DNA of 64,000 nt from Shinisaurus crocodilurus (GCA_021292165.1 CM037880.1:29100232-29164231), one strand, 5' to 3'; positions 21,681 through 32,738 are shown, numbered from the stretch's first letter. Made by a program: numbers and translations. Notes: a model not told the origin generated them from the sequence alone.

Positions 21681-22439
21681 AAAATGGCAAGGCTTGGCCA
21701 TTTTTGGAGGAACATAGGCTCTAGGAAATGTAATGTAAGTTGGGCAAAGTGGCCAGGCAAGAAGGCTTTGGAAGAGCAAATGGCCACTTTCCCAGAGTTG
21801 ACGCACTAGTATGGTCCCTCAAGTCTATTCAGCAGGAGTCCTGTTGCGAAGGTGCAAAAACAGGCACATGCATTCTGAAGGTGCTTTGCTTACACTTCTG
21901 ATTTTGTGTAGAAATGCCAAACTAAGAGCGAGGAGAGCTGGCATCTTGACAGACTATGCCCGCAGCACCCGGTACAACTGGTAATTTTCATTTTTAGACT
22001 AAATTCCACTGCCTGAATACTGTGGCCTGTTAAGCAATAATTTGCACTCTCTTGTCAGAGAAGCAGGGTTCTCTTGTCCTCACCGAAACAGACCAGAGTC
22101 ACCTGCCTGAATCTTAAGGGACAGTGACTCTGCCTTTCCCCCTCTTCTGCTTTTGCTTTTCTTCTGCTTTCCAGAAAGTGTCTCACAACAAGAGTCACTT
22201 CCCTCATTTACTGTGTGATGGGAGGCAGAGAGCAAAAAAAAAAGGAAGAAGGGAGAGAAAAGGAACTACTCACATAGCTGACCTCTTAGACTAGCAGGCA
22301 CTGAAAAATGTGGTCCCTGGTCCCATTATATTATGATAACAGAACAACTTGCGATATAATATGAGTAGTACTTATTTCTTGGATTTAAAAATAATTTATG
22401 ACTTTCGGTGGGCTTAATTTATCCTTTCATTCCTCCACA

Positions 22440-23135
22440 TGCCCCAGTTGGATACCTACTGCTTTCTCCTATATATACCCAGTCATCCGCTGAGATCTTC
22501 GGAGGGGATCTTATTGATCATTCCACGACCAATAGAGCATCACCAAGTAACAGCACTTAAGGTGGCCTTCTTAGTAGTGGCACCCACCCTCTTCCCACGT
22601 GGTGTTCAAAAGGCAGAAAGTGTGTCGAGCTTTAAATGGTGAATAAATACAGTCATGCCTTGGATTGAGAGCATAATTCGTTCCGGAAACGTGCTTGTAA
22701 TCCAAAACATTCTTATATCAAAACGAAATCTCCCCAAAAAATTTGTACAGGGATTTTTAATTTAAACCGTACTACAGTACTTGTATTGCAAGACGTCGCT
22801 TGTATATCAAGTAAAAAAAAATTAAATAAATATTTAAAATTTTGCTTGTCTTGCAAAATGCTCTCAAACCAAGTTACTTGTAATCCAAGGTATTACTGTA
22901 CCTTGAAGACGTATTTATTTGCACAGGCTTTCTCTGACTTGTAATGGATTATGGCACTGCTCCATTTTACGATTTTCTTGTTGTAATGCTTTTAAGTATG
23001 TGTGGGGGTTTGTTTTGGTTTTTTGTTCTTTCACTGCTTTTATATTGATTTTATACCATATTTGAAATGTACGTATTGGGAACCACTTAGCGATCTTAGG
23101 ATAATAAGCAGTATAAAGGTAGCATGTATAAATAA
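22440..23135 (+). mobile_element. Old L2-like LINE 3' fragment split by a mariner-like MITE
   Basis: The left part (22460-22647) has a degraded reading of the L2 C-terminus (GTGGCACCCACCCTCTTCC). The right part (22901-23135) continues with LINE 3' sequence, GACGTATTTATTTGCACAGG and a terminal AACCACTTAGCGATCTTAGG-like end. The two parts are separated exactly by the element at 22650-22898. Confidence 0.6.
22650..22898. mobile_element. Mariner/Tc1-like MITE, TA target duplication
   Basis: TA|CAGTCATGCCTTGGATTGAG at the left and AATCCAAGGTATTACTG|TA at the right. The arms repeat TATATCAA, CTTGTCTTGCAA and ACTTGTAATCCAAGG. Two sister copies at 29708 and 32488 have the same ends, also with TA. 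Confidence 0.85.
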
Positions 23136-23154
23136 ATTGAAAAGTACACAGTAA

Positions 23155-23345
23155 GCTGGGGTGGGGGACCCCTCAATTCAATTTTGGAAAAGCTCTCAGG
23201 CACCACATTCCATTGGGGGTGGAGTCAAATGCAAAGGGGGCAGGACCAAAATACAAAACATACCAGCAAATTGTACCTTAAAGTCCTTATTGCCAGGAAC
23301 TAAGCCTTCGGAGAGGCATTTCAAACTTTTAGAATGGGGAAAAAG
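23155..23345 (+). mobile_element. hAT-like element, truncated
   Basis: CTGGGGTGGGGGACCCCTC end, AATTCAATTTTGGAAAAGCT, CTAAGCCTTCGGAGAGGCAT. It is cut off where the 23355 element begins. Confidence 0.55.
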
Positions 23346-23354
23346 CAACACTAA

Positions 23355-23712
23355 GGGAGCAATCCTATGGCCCCTAGACAGCATCTGTGGGGCCATCGGA
23401 TATTTTGGATTCCCGGTTCCGAGGTTGGAGACAGCGCTCTGACGTCGGGGCACCAGCCCCCTCCCCACTGCACAGAAAGAACCACACCGGCTGCTCTCTG
23501 AGGTTGGGAACTCGACCTCAGACAGAGATGGGGGAAAGGGGGTGCTTTGGGAGCGGGGAGCGGAGGAGACTGGAGAGGCCGGGATATGCGGTATCCTGCA
23601 GCCGCTCTAGCCTCCTTCCCTCCCCCCTCCAAGATGCTCCAGCTAGATGGGCGAAAAAGCCTGCCTAGCAGGAAATGCAGGGCAGAAGGATGGGGAGGTG
23701 ACGATCAAACTC
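23355..23712. mobile_element. Long PIF/Harbinger-like MITE, right end lost
   Basis: TAA|GGGAGCAATCCTATGGCC, then the family order: CCCTAGACAGCATCTG, CAGAAAGAACCACACCGGCT, GAGGAGACTGGAG, GGGATATGCGGTATCC, AGATGGGCGAAAAAGC. It stops near 23712 without the expected GGATTGCGCCC terminus. Confidence 0.7.
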
Positions 23713-23862
23713 TCAATTGCTATCACACTTACTGTTCCCTGATCAGTCTTATCGTCTTAATAAACCTTATGCCATATTTGAAATGTATGTATTTCAATGT
23801 ACTAATGTATTTCAAATGTATGTATTTCAATGTGTTAATTTGGAATGCTTCTGCAAATGACA

Positions 23863-23864
23863 GA

Positions 23865-23906
<42 letters not shown>

Positions 23907-24056
23907 TATTATTATTATTATTATTATATATTTTATATATTTTTTCATTTGTATACTGCACAATAGCTGAAGCTCTCTGGCCAGTTCACAAAAAATACAC
24001 ATCATACTACAAGATAATAAAAGCATAATATAAAATCTCTAGCATACATAGTTTTA
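23863..24056 (-). mobile_element. L2-type 3' end with (AAT)n/(ATT)n hairpin tract
   Basis: The minus-strand LINE tail contains TATACTGCACAATAGCTGAA and GCTCTCTGGCCAGTTCACA, as in the L2 at 40671. Its tail is a long (AAT)n run that switches at about 23904 to (ATT)n, an uninterrupted inverted repeat of about 60 bp. Open frames of Asn/Tyr or Ile here are artefacts. Confidence 0.65.
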
Positions 24057-24065
24057 AACCATTTA

Positions 24066-24198
24066 GGGTGTAATCCTATACATGATTAGACAGAAAAAAG
24101 TCCTACAGCTCCCAGCACGCCCCAGCCACCCATAGCAGGCGGGGGCATGCTGGGAGTTGTAGGAATTTCTCTCCCTAAACATGCATAGGATTGCACCC
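24066..24198. mobile_element. Short palindromic PIF/Harbinger-like MITE
   Basis: TTA|GGGTGTAATCCTATACATG at the left and CATGCATAGGATTGCACCC|TTA at the right, both TTA exact. The arms carry CCTACAGCTCCCAGCACGCC and GCATGCTGGGAGTTGTAGG. Confidence 0.85.
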
Positions 24199-24210
24199 TT
24201 AAAAAGCTAA

Positions 24211-24574
24211 GGGAACGATCCTATGGCCCCTAGACCCCAGAGCTGGGAATCGGAGCTCCGACCCTCCCTACCATGCCCCTTCGCAGCCGGCACAGAAAGA
24301 ACCATGCAGGCTGCGCTCTCAGGTTGGGAAAGCAACCTTGGGGAGGGGGTAAAGGGGGCATTTGGGGGGGAGGGGAGGAGACTGGAGCAACCGGGATACA
24401 AGGTATTCTGAAGCTAATCTAGCCTCCTTCCCTCACCCTCTGAAACACGGTCACTAGGCAGCTGTCTAGTGAAAATGCAGAGTGGGAGGAGCAGGGAGGC
24501 GAAGATCACCTGCACTGGATGAATGTGAGCCTCCAAGTTTGGAGGCTTACGCTCATCTGCATAGGATTGCGCCC
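24211..24574. mobile_element. Long PIF/Harbinger-like MITE, full length
   Basis: TAA|GGGAACGATCC at the left and GGATTGCGCCC|TAA at the right, exact TAA duplication. It starts 12 bp after the short element at 24066-24198. The long and short classes share the terminal repeat RGGGYRCAATCCTATRCA. Confidence 0.85.
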
Positions 24575-24599
24575 TAAAACATTTACAATAAGATACTGG

Positions 24600-25140
24600 A
24601 CCTGATCAAACAACTCACATAAATGCCCCCATCATATGCCATCAAGTGCCTGGGAATAGAACAGAAGACAGTCTTAACCTTGCACCGAAAAGATGATGAC
24701 AGTGTTGGTACCAGGCAGACATCAATGGGGCGAGCTGAGATCACAGTGTGACCTTGTAGTCAAGAGTCATCCCGTTTTGACATATCTTGTTATTCTCTTG
24801 CCCGATCACTTAAAATTAAGGGCAAGCATTATGCTGACCGTGGGTCAAGAGATGAAATAAACCTTGGATTCCAGAGTACAGAGCTACCTACTCTGGGACC
24901 TATGCAAAGTCATTCATCAAGTGATTGTAATCAGATCTGTCACTATCAATATTAAAATCAAAGAGTGGCTCTAGTTAGGTCATTTGCTAGTGGCTTTAAA
25001 GGTATTCAGAATTAATTGTCATGCAGGACTTACAATTTTTTAAATGCAAACTGTACACATAGCAGTCAATTAACTAATGCTGATTGAGCTAAAGAGGAGA
25101 TTTTATGATTAATAGTGATTAAAGATGTTGCAGATACTTG
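24600..25140. other. Unassigned stretch
   Basis: AT-rich sequence without recognised repeat or exon. Confidence 0.5.
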
Positions 25141-25148
25141 ATTTACAG

Positions 25149-25233
25149 TGCAATCCTAGACATGTCTACTTAGAAGTAAGCCCTAGTGAATTCACTGGCA
25201 TTTACTCACAGGTAAATGTATATAGCATTGCAC
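25149..25233. mobile_element. Palindromic 'agtaagccc' MITE
   Basis: GTGCAATCCTAGACATGTCT, AGAAGTAAGCCCTAGTGAAT at the left and ATTTACTCACAGGTAAATGT, ATAGCATTGCAC at the right. Confidence 0.6.
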
Positions 25234-25735
25234 CATTAAATACAGAGTGATGAAACAAGGCATTCTTCATATTATAATCTATGTTTACAAAGCTACCATA
25301 AATAACAATAAGATGATGCCATTATTAGCACCAACTAAAATGCTGCAAAGCAGTGATGTTTTAGTTGGTTTGACTGATACTTTTGAATCTTTTCTAATGG
25401 ACCAGCATGGCTACCTGCATTGCTACTGCTACTGTATATTCATTTGATTTATACTCTGCCGTTCTACCAAAAAAAATGGCACTCAAGGTGGCTGGAGTTT
25501 CTTTGTTTTGGTAAATCTTGTTAAATGCCCCAATATCAGGTCATCCATAATTAGTATGTATGAGAATAACACAGCTTACACACTAGCTGAATAAGAACTA
25601 TTCTTATGGATCAAGCCCATTTCACAATGTAATTAATATGATTCACTTGGAATTAAGCTACATCAAATTAAATGTTCCTTAAATTATGTCATCTTAATTC
25701 AATTGTAGATGAGCCTTAATGCTGACAGTGTATAC

Positions 25736-26500
25736 CAGGGGTCCCCAACCTTTTTGGACCTATGGACACATTTGGGAATTTGAGAAACTGCTACGGGCAC
25801 CACCACAAAATGGCTAATATGTGGATTGCAGCTTTGGCATCTACTTGTCACATCTATGGATCTTAGGCTGAGTCTTATTCAGCAAAAACATTTGTTTTGT
25901 GTCTATTGGAAACCGCAACGTCTCTTTAATAAGGGACTGTTTAATTCAGCTAATTGTTGGAGGTCTAATACAGCTAATGCTTCATTTAAACATACGGTAT
26001 GTTTTGGCAATGTCCAGTAGTTGCTTCTTTTTGGGAGGAGGTTACTACACTGATAAATTTTGTACTGGAACGGTCATTAATGTATTCACTGATGTACATG
26101 CTCCTTTAAATTATTTACCTGGTTCATGGAAATTAACCAATGGTCAGCATAAAGGGACTTTTCATGCCCTTTTGATAGCTAAAAATAAAATACTGATATT
26201 ACAACATTGTAAGGATAAACACTCACCTCATATAATGCAATGAAGACCTTACAATATATGAAGGAGTGGTGTACAGACACCATAATCAAATTGATACTTA
26301 TTTGGATATTTGGCCCGCTTTTGTTGAAGCCTATGTATAATTGCTGGAAAGGTCTATGCATTCGATACAAAACCATGTGTATATCAAAAAAAGGGGAGAT
26401 AAAAATAATTTTAAAAATTGGGTGCCCGGAGGCCCCACGTTGGGGACCCCTTTGTGGGCACCACTGGAGGTGCCCATGAGTGCTATATTGGGGACTCCTG
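25736..26500 (-). mobile_element. hAT-like element with nested L1 fragment
   Basis: CAGGGGTCCCCAACC at the left, TATTGGGGACTCCTG at the right. Target 8-mers gtgtatac and gtctatac match at 7 of 8. GGTGCCCATGAG and GGCACCACCACAAAATGGCT relate it to 27360-28194 in the opposite sense. Most of the interior is an L1 piece. Confidence 0.78.
25826..26405 (+). mobile_element. 5'-truncated L1 LINE (ORF2 C-terminus)
   Basis: Translation across two frameshifts gives the typical end of L1 ORF2: LSLIQQKHLFCVYW.P.RL, CWRSNTANASFKH, FWEEV, then ALLIAKNKILILQH..K and MQ..LQYMKEWC. It ends in an A-rich stretch at about 26390-26415. It sits inside the hAT element above, so the L1 is the younger insertion. Confidence 0.75.
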
Positions 26501-26539
26501 GTCTATACCAAGCTAGCTGAATTAACAAAATGAGTTTTA

Positions 26540-26628
26540 GGCTGCAATCCTATACCTATTTACCTGGGAGCAAACCCCACTGAACTCAATTGGACTTACT
26601 TCTGAGTAGACATGTTTGGATTGTGTTG
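26540..26628. mobile_element. Palindromic 'agtaagtcc' MITE with TTA/TAA flanks
   Basis: TTA|GGCTGCAATCCTATACC at the left, ACATGTTTGGATTGTGTTG|TAA at the right. CCACTGAACTCAATTGGACT lies in the centre. Confidence 0.65.
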
Positions 26629-26639
26629 TAAATCAAACA

Positions 26640-26700
26640 GAAGGATAACTTACTTGACTGTGGAATTCATTGCCAGAGGAAAGAGGTCTGGCCTGCACAG
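26640..26700 (+). mobile_element. Possible CR1 fragment
   Basis: CTGTGGAATTCATTGCCAGA resembles the CR1 3' region (GTGGAACTCACTGCC). It is only about 60 bp long. Confidence 0.4.
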
Positions 26701-26731
26701 GCAGCAACAGAATGATGGCATAGAATCCTAT

Positions 26732-26879
26732 GACTTTGGGCCCGTCACTGCCTCTCAGCCTAGCCTACCTCACAGGGTTGTTGTGAGGATAAAATGGAGA
26801 GGAGGAGGAGGATTATGTAAGCCGCCTTGAGTTCCTTGCAGGAAAAAAGGCAGGGTATAAATGTAATAAATAAATAAAG
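26732..26879 (+). mobile_element. MIR-like tRNA SINE, 5' truncated
   Basis: GACTTTGGGCCCGTCACTGC, CACAGGGTTGTTGTGAGGAT, AAGCCGCCTTGAGTTCCTTG, GGCAGGGTATAAATGTAATA followed by (AATA)n. The tRNA head is missing. Confidence 0.85.
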
Positions 26880-27359
26880 CTAGACCTTATCACTTCTGGC
26901 TGTAGGTGGGGAATGCAGACATTTGAATGCTCCTCTGTGTGTGTGTATGTGTGTGTTTAAGTACCCACCTTATAAAATAGCACATTAGCCTATTCCTCTC
27001 CTTGCTGTGCTAGATTTCTGCTTGCGTTCAGCATTAGTCATGGGTCAAAAGTTTGGCTGAAAAGGTTTTAGAATTACACAGGTCAAAACTATGTTCAATT
27101 CCGCTTTCTCCCAGCCACCAATTTAATCGTTGCATAGGGGAGAAAGGGACTTTTTGTTGAACAGTGCAGTCTTTTGTTCTTGGCAGCTCAAGGAAATAGA
27201 GCGTCAAAGCCAACAGAATCTCTTCCCAGGTGAGAACGAAGTATGGAAGTATGGGGGAGATGCCTGGGCTGGAAACACCACTGCTTACAAACTGCTTTAA
27301 CTCTCAGTTCACAAATCTCAGGTGTAGGAAAGGAAATTCATTTTAAAATCCATCTGCTG

Positions 27360-28194
27360 CAGGGGTACCCAGCGTGGCACCCGCAGGGACCTCCAATGGT
27401 GCCCGCAAAGCTCTCAACTCCCTGCCCTCTTAAAAAGATTATTTTCAATCAAAAAACCTGGAAAGTGTTAGTGCGCCAGGTCCATCTTGTTGCTGAACAG
27501 GCCGCTGATCTGCTGTTCAGCAGGCAGGAAGAGAAGGAAAGAGTTGCTTCCTGGCCCTGCGCAGCCTTCTTCCACCCACATAGACCTTTCCCCTCTGCCT
27601 TCTCTCTCTCTCCCCCCACTCCCAGCTTCTAGTGCCTCTATTTCTCTCCCCACAACCCCTTTCCACATTCTCCCCCTCCCCTAGCCCCTTCTCTCTTTCC
27701 TTACACACACGCTGCGCCTTCATGGGCAGGGGATCTGATGGCAGAGGAGGAGATAGGAGTGCCAGGTGGGGCATGGAGTCAGTGGATGAGCCTGGGGTCA
27801 AGGTAGGGAAAACTTTTTCTTTCCTTTGGGGGCTGGGGAAAGCTGGGGGGGGTTGGGGGGGTGAGCAGAGAAATCCTATGTAGGCCTACACAAAAGTAAT
27901 TCACACTGAATTCCATGTAAGCACACACAGCAGGATTGCAACCTTAAACAGGTATTTTTTGTGTGTGCTTTTGTGCAGTCCAAATGTGTGGATTGGCTTC
28001 GGAGTTCAAACTCTTCCTCTGCTTTTACTCAGTTTCCTGGGTGAATTACTTGTCTTTTGACTTGCCAGGGCTGCACAACAGCCATTATGTGACTAGCTGC
28101 ATCCTCCATGGGAGCCATTTTGTGGTGGTGCCCACAGCAGTTTCTCAAATTCCCAAATGTACACACAGGTCCAAAAAAGGTTGGGGAACCCCTT
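27360..28194 (+). mobile_element. hAT-like element with exact 8-bp TSD
   Basis: CAGGGGTACCCAGCGTGGC at the left and GGTTGGGGAACCCCTT at the right. The target duplication atctgctg is exact (27352-27359, 28195-28202). The interior (27590-27720) is a pyrimidine-rich, low-complexity tract that generates spurious open frames. No transposase is seen. Confidence 0.88.
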
Positions 28195-28215
28195 ATCTGC
28201 TGTATTCTTCTATAG

Positions 28216-28337
28216 CAGGAGTTGGCAACTTGTGGTCCTCCGGATGTCTTGGTCTACAACTCCCATCAGCCCTCACCATTGGCTATGCTGGCTAGGGCTG
28301 ATGGGAGTTGTAGGCCAAAACAAGTTGCCCAGCCCTG
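28216..28337. mobile_element. Palindromic hAT MITE
   Basis: CAGGAGTTGGCAACTTG at the left, CAAGTTGCCCAGCCCTG at the right. Target 8-mers ttctatag and ctctagag match at 6 of 8. The arms contain CTACAACTCCCATCAGCCCT and its inverse. Confidence 0.85.
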
Positions 28338-28646
28338 CTCTAGAGTAATTCTTTCCTACAGTATTATGATTCTGAAGCATTAGCCCAATGTGCTCAAGAG
28401 AGAACCATTCCATTGACATGGCTGTTAAAGAAAGAGGTGACACTGGTTATAACACACAACTGAAATAAATGCGAATATCATTTTAATTTAAGTTCAATTT
28501 TAAATGGAGTGTGGTGCAGTGGTTGTTATGGAACTCCTGGTGGTGGTAGAATTGTCGAGTTAAGCAGGTATGAAGAAATCACTGGAAGCTTATTGGAAGT
28601 GTAGAATATATAAACGACAACTTTGGTTGTTGAACCGAGATTTGTA

Positions 28647-28712
28647 GCACACCTATGCATGTTTACTTAGAAGTATATCCCACTGTGTTCAGTGGGGGCT
28701 TACTCCCTGGCT
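28647..28712. mobile_element. Palindromic 'agtaag' MITE fragment
   Basis: CTATGCATGTTTACTTAGAA, CCCACTGTGTTCAGTGGGGG, CTTACTCCCTGGCTGAGG. It abuts the long MITE at 28715. Confidence 0.55.
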
Positions 28713-28714
28713 GA

Positions 28715-29154
28715 GGGTACAATTGAATGAGGCTGCCCATAATCCTCCAAACTCGGAGGCTTACGGGCATACTATGCAGGGCGGGAGGAGCGCAGAGGCA
28801 AAGGTCGCCTCCACATTCCTCCTGCTCTGCAAAGCAGCTAGACGGCCGATTTCAGCTAACTGTGGCACTTCGGAGCAGGAGAGGAGGAGACTGAGGTGCC
28901 ACCAGGATATGTCGTATCTTGGCGGTGCCAGTCTCCTCCCCCCCACACCCTCCAGAACACCCCCTTAACCCCTTCTCCTAGGTCGCTCTTGTGACCATGG
29001 AGAAGCAGCTGGCACGGTTCTTTCTACGCTGGCTGTGGGGTGGGTGGGTAGGGTGCTCCGAGTACAGAGTCCCAGCTTCCAAACTCGGAGCTGGGTCTCC
29101 AAATAATTCTATGGCCCTCTAGACACTGCCTAGGGGCCACAGGATTGCTCTGCC
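28715..29154. mobile_element. Long PIF/Harbinger-like MITE
   Basis: GGGTACAATTGAATGAGGCT start, TCCAAACTCGGAGGCTTACG, GGCGGGAGGAGCGCAGAGGC, CTAGACGGCCGATTT, CCCTTCTCCTAGGTCGCTCT, GGGGCCACAGGATTGCTCTG end. Same order as 52907-53322. Confidence 0.75.
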
Positions 29155-29159
29155 TGTGT

Positions 29160-29427
29160 GAATATGTTTAGGATTTGGTGGTAAGTAAGTACTGACATTC
29201 AAATGAAGCAACATGTCATAGGAACCTTGTGCCAGAGAGAGTTTAACTTCATGGTCTCCCTGCCATCTGAAATGTGTTGTGAAGGGCAGAAACATTTTGG
29301 TGCCTGAGGCAGAACATCCCAATTGCTCCCCCACCCCACTCAGTGGCAACAATACAACAATACAGAAGATTTTGATTTAACATTCAAGGCTAGTAAATGT
29401 TCACTAACTAACTGAACATTTTCTTTA
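29160..29427. other. Unassigned stretch
   Basis: It includes CATTTTGGTGCCTGAGGCAG, a possible remnant of the hAT-like family at 38005-38101. Otherwise unique sequence. Confidence 0.4.
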
Positions 29428-29575
29428 AAAGCAAAGATAGTCATGTTAGTCCATGAGAAAAAACTCCAAAATCCATACTATGGCAGTACCTTTATTAGGA
29501 CCAAGTGAAAATGTCACAAAGCAATGTGCAAGCTTCCAGGTTTTCTAGAACGGTTCATCAGGCTAGGTGGTAGAA
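29428..29575. mobile_element. Interspersed repeat ('agtcatgttagtcc'), relative of 21487
   Basis: GATAGTCATGTTAGTCCATG, AGTACCTTTATTAGGACCAA and GGTTCATCAGGCTAGG follow the same order as the 21487 copy, at low identity. Confidence 0.4.
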
Positions 29576-29707
29576 AAAACAGAGGAAGGGAGGGGGAAGG
29601 GAGTCCAAAAAATGACAAAACTTAGGCCAGATGTTATGGCCACAAGGTCTGCATGACAGGGCCAGCTCTGGTTAAGAGACAGAAGCTTCTCAGTTGCAGC
29701 ACTTATA

Positions 29708-29970
29708 CAGTAATACCTTGGATTGAGAGCATAATTCGTTCCAGAACCGTGCTTGTAATCCAAAACACTCTTATATCAAAGCGAGTCTCTGGCGGACATA
29801 AGCGGGGCTGATTTCGGCCCGCTATGCCCGCTCGAGGCGAGCGGTTACATCCCTACGACTACTTGTCTTGCAAGACATCGCTTGTTTATCAAGTCAAAAT
29901 TTATTAAAAAATTTTGCTTGTCTTGCAAAACACTCTCAGACCAAGTTACTTGCAATCCAAGGTAGTACTG
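29708..29970. mobile_element. Mariner/Tc1-like MITE, TA target duplication
   Basis: TA|CAGTAATACCTTGGATTG at the left and CAATCCAAGGTAGTACTG|TA at the right. The central 29790-29850 part is CG-rich and not shared with the sister copies. Confidence 0.85.
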
Positions 29971-30405
29971 TAATGTGGAAACCCCACGATATTTGTCTGT
30001 CCACTTCACTGTAGTTTTTCTGGCATGTGGCCAAAACCTGACTTTTTCAGAAAACCCTTGGATCCACATAATGTGGTTGGCCTGCTGCTATGACTTCTTT
30101 TGCTTTGAAATTGATAATTATTACCTCTTAACTGGCATATTAAATCCTGCCACTGGAAATCGCCCTAAGTGTTTCTCACAGAAAGGCAGGGTATAAATAT
30201 TTTAACAAAGTAACTCAAGAACCAAATAAACTCATGTATGTAAGTGCAATAGGATTTAGTCCCAAGCTGATATAATTTAGTACTGAATTCCTGACACCAG
30301 CAAGTCATGCAGAAATATTATGGAATTCTAGGTTTAACATTCACCCTTGCTGTAGTACTAGCACAAGGAACATCATGTCTATGAACAGTTAACTACCACT
30401 TTAGA

Positions 30406-30550
30406 GCACAATTCTGAAGATATTTACTCAGAATTAAGTCCTATCGAATTCGGTGGGAGTTACTCCCCAGTAAGTGTGTATAGGATACCTGAGAGTATCC
30501 TTACTGAACTCAGTAGGACTTACTTCTGAGTAGATATTCATAGGATTCCA
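30406..30550. mobile_element. Two palindromic 'agtaagtcc' units in tandem
   Basis: TTTACTCAGAATTAAGTCCT with GGTGGGAGTTACTCCCCAGT, then GTATCCTTACTGAACTCAGT with GGACTTACTTCTGAGTAGAT. Each unit ends with ATAGGAT. Confidence 0.55.
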
Positions 30551-30559
30551 ATGTTAAAT

Positions 30560-31026
30560 CAACTTAAATGCACATTTTGCCCATTTCTAACTAATATTAG
30601 TATTATCATCATAAAACTCATAACAAATATTCATATATCACAGTTTTATTTGGACACCTGCTCTAAAAAAAACAGGAGGACTTGCACATGTGTGCACCTC
30701 TCCGCACCATCATGGGTAACAATTGTGTACCTATTTTGTCATTATTACCATGCTTGAGCAGCATGCAATGAGACATTATGGGGGCCCTTTGCATAAAAGA
30801 TTTCCCCTATATAGAGATATATTTCACACGGGGACGACAACGTGTGCACCTGTGTACACTGCCATATGTGAAAATCCATGTTTATTTTGCCATGTTTCCG
30901 CATATCGTGACCTGTGTCATCCAAACAATACGCATAGTCAAGGGAAATTCTGCAATGTTTACACATGATAATGTACACAGGGCTTTTTCTCCCAATGCGA
31001 TTATCTCCAAATGAGGACGGGCGAAC

Positions 31027-31060
<34 letters not shown>

Positions 31061-31085
31061 TATGTTGGGGCAGTTCATAATAGAT
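30560..31085. other. Unassigned stretch with (CA)n
   Basis: AT-rich sequence with several CACACGGG/CGTGTG-type words and a (CA)n microsatellite at 31031-31059. No gene or repeat family recognised. Confidence 0.5.
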
Positions 31086-31109
31086 AGTTGGCTACCCCTG
31101 GGGAAGGAC

Positions 31110-31209
31110 TATAATTCTTCGCGTTCCTGACCATTGGCCAAGCTGGCTGGGGCTGATGGGTGTGGAAGTCCAAAACTTCTGGAAGGCACCAGGTTGAGGA
31201 AGGCTGCCT
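31110..31209. mobile_element. Partial palindromic hAT MITE
   Basis: ATTGGCCAAGCTGGCTGGGG, GAAGTCCAAAACTTCTGGAA and GGCACCAGGTTGAGGAAGGC form the right arm of the 31855-type MITE. The left end is degraded. Confidence 0.6.
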
Positions 31210-31854
31210 AGTGGATATAAATAATAACAAGGCATTTTAAACAGAGGAACAGAGTTTCCGACGATGCCCTTCCCCCAATTGGAGATGGAGTCTGATTTCT
31301 GCCCGGAAAGCCAAGGACCAAACCGGCTTCTGTTTGTGAAGCGTTGTTTCTCATTGCTCAGCCTGCATGAACTCCACCTACTAAAAGAATATGGCACTGA
31401 TGACCTTCCTCCCCCCCAAGTAAACACACAGACTTCATGACTTCTCCCACACTCCATTCCTTTGGTAAACTTCCAAAAGTAAAAGAATGACTCTTTTGAT
31501 CCTTCCCACACTGCGCTGATGCCATACTAATTAAACTGTCTGATTAGGGAGAAAGCAACCACAGCTTACAATAGATGTACTCACATCCTGTTCAAATTTA
31601 CGGGAACAAAGAAAAAAGTTGCCACCTCCTGCCTTTCACGCACCAACTCATGCCCCTTTTAAGCAAGCAGAGCTGGCTCTCTAGGGCAATGTCATCTTCG
31701 GAAATCTCGCAGTTGTGCTCACTCATGTTCAGCGCTAACAAGCCAAACTTGCAGCACTTTCAATTGCACAAATTGCTTCAAGACTCTTCTCTCACTATCT
31801 TCGTAACAACCCAGAGAGCGAATATGGCGAGTCGGTGTGGTGTAGTGGTTGGAG

Positions 31855-31972
31855 CAGCCTTCCCCAACCTGGTGCCCTCCAGATGCTTTGAACTACGGCA
31901 CCCATCACCTGGATGGGGATGATGGGAGTTGTAGCCCAAAACATCTGGAGTGTGCTACAGCAGGGAACGCTG
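31855..31972. mobile_element. Palindromic hAT MITE nested in SINE
   Basis: CAGCCTTCCCCAACCTGGTG at the left, TACAGCAGGGAACGCTG at the right. Flanking 8-mers ggttggag and ggttacag match at 6 of 8. Confidence 0.78.
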
Positions 31973-32030
31973 GGTTACAGTGACAGAACTGGACTGGGGA
32001 AACACAGGTTCAGATCCCCACTCAGACATG

Positions 32031-32368
32031 GGATAGGCATATACTGAAAAGTATGTCAATAAGGATAAAGGAGAATTTTTATAAACTTATTTGGAGATGG
32101 TACTTGACCCCAGTGAGATTAAATAAAATAGATAATTGTTCGGCAATGTGTTGGAGAGGTTGCCAGGAGCTAGGTACGTATGCTCATATGGAAAAGGAAG
32201 GGAAAGGGGAGTGCACCATGTCAAGATTTGATGTATTTTTGGAATTTAGGTTAAAAATGGATTATAGAGATAATTTCTTGGTCCCATGGTGATGGGAGCA
32301 CTGTATTAGTTGTATGTATTTTATTTGTTTTATTATTTGATAAAAATTTAAATATATATTTTTAAAAA
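32031..32368 (+). mobile_element. 5'-truncated L1 with 18-bp target duplication, nested in SINE
   Basis: The exact duplication gatccccactcagacatg occurs at 32013-32030 and 32369-32386. The 338-bp insert encodes the end of L1 ORF2 (YKLIWRWYLTPVRLNKID, then CWRGCQELG.YAHM) and ends A-rich (TTTAAATATATATTTTTAAA). The exact duplication indicates a young, target-primed insertion. Confidence 0.92.
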
Positions 32369-32487
32369 GATCCCCACTCAGACATGTAGCTCACTGGGTG
32401 ACCTTGGGCCAGTTGCTCTCTCTCAACCTAGCCTACCTTATAGGGATGTGGTATGGATATAATAGGGGTAGGGGGAAGAACCACGTA

Positions 32488-32738
32488 CAGTAATACCTTG
32501 GATTGCAAGTAACTTGGTTTGAGAGCATTTTGCAAGACAAGCAAATTTTTAAATATTTATTTATTTATTTATTTACTTGATATACAAGCGACGTCTTGCA
32601 ATACAAGTACTGTAGTACGGCTTAAATTAAAAATCTCTGTACAAATTTTTTTGGGGGGATTTCGTTTTGATATAAGAGTGTTTTGGATTACAAGCACGTT
32701 TCTGGAACGAATTATGCTCTCAATCCAAGGCATGACTG
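32488..32738. mobile_element. Mariner/Tc1-like MITE nested in SINE
   Basis: TA|CAGTAATACCTTGGATTGC at the left and CAATCCAAGGCATGACTG|TA at the right. It interrupts the SINE body between GGAAGAACCACG and TGCCACTTTGAGC. Confidence 0.88.

Noticed and set aside
23547..24026. Poly-Asn/Tyr and poly-Ile proteins
   Set aside because: Translation of the (AAT)n/(ATT)n microsatellite.
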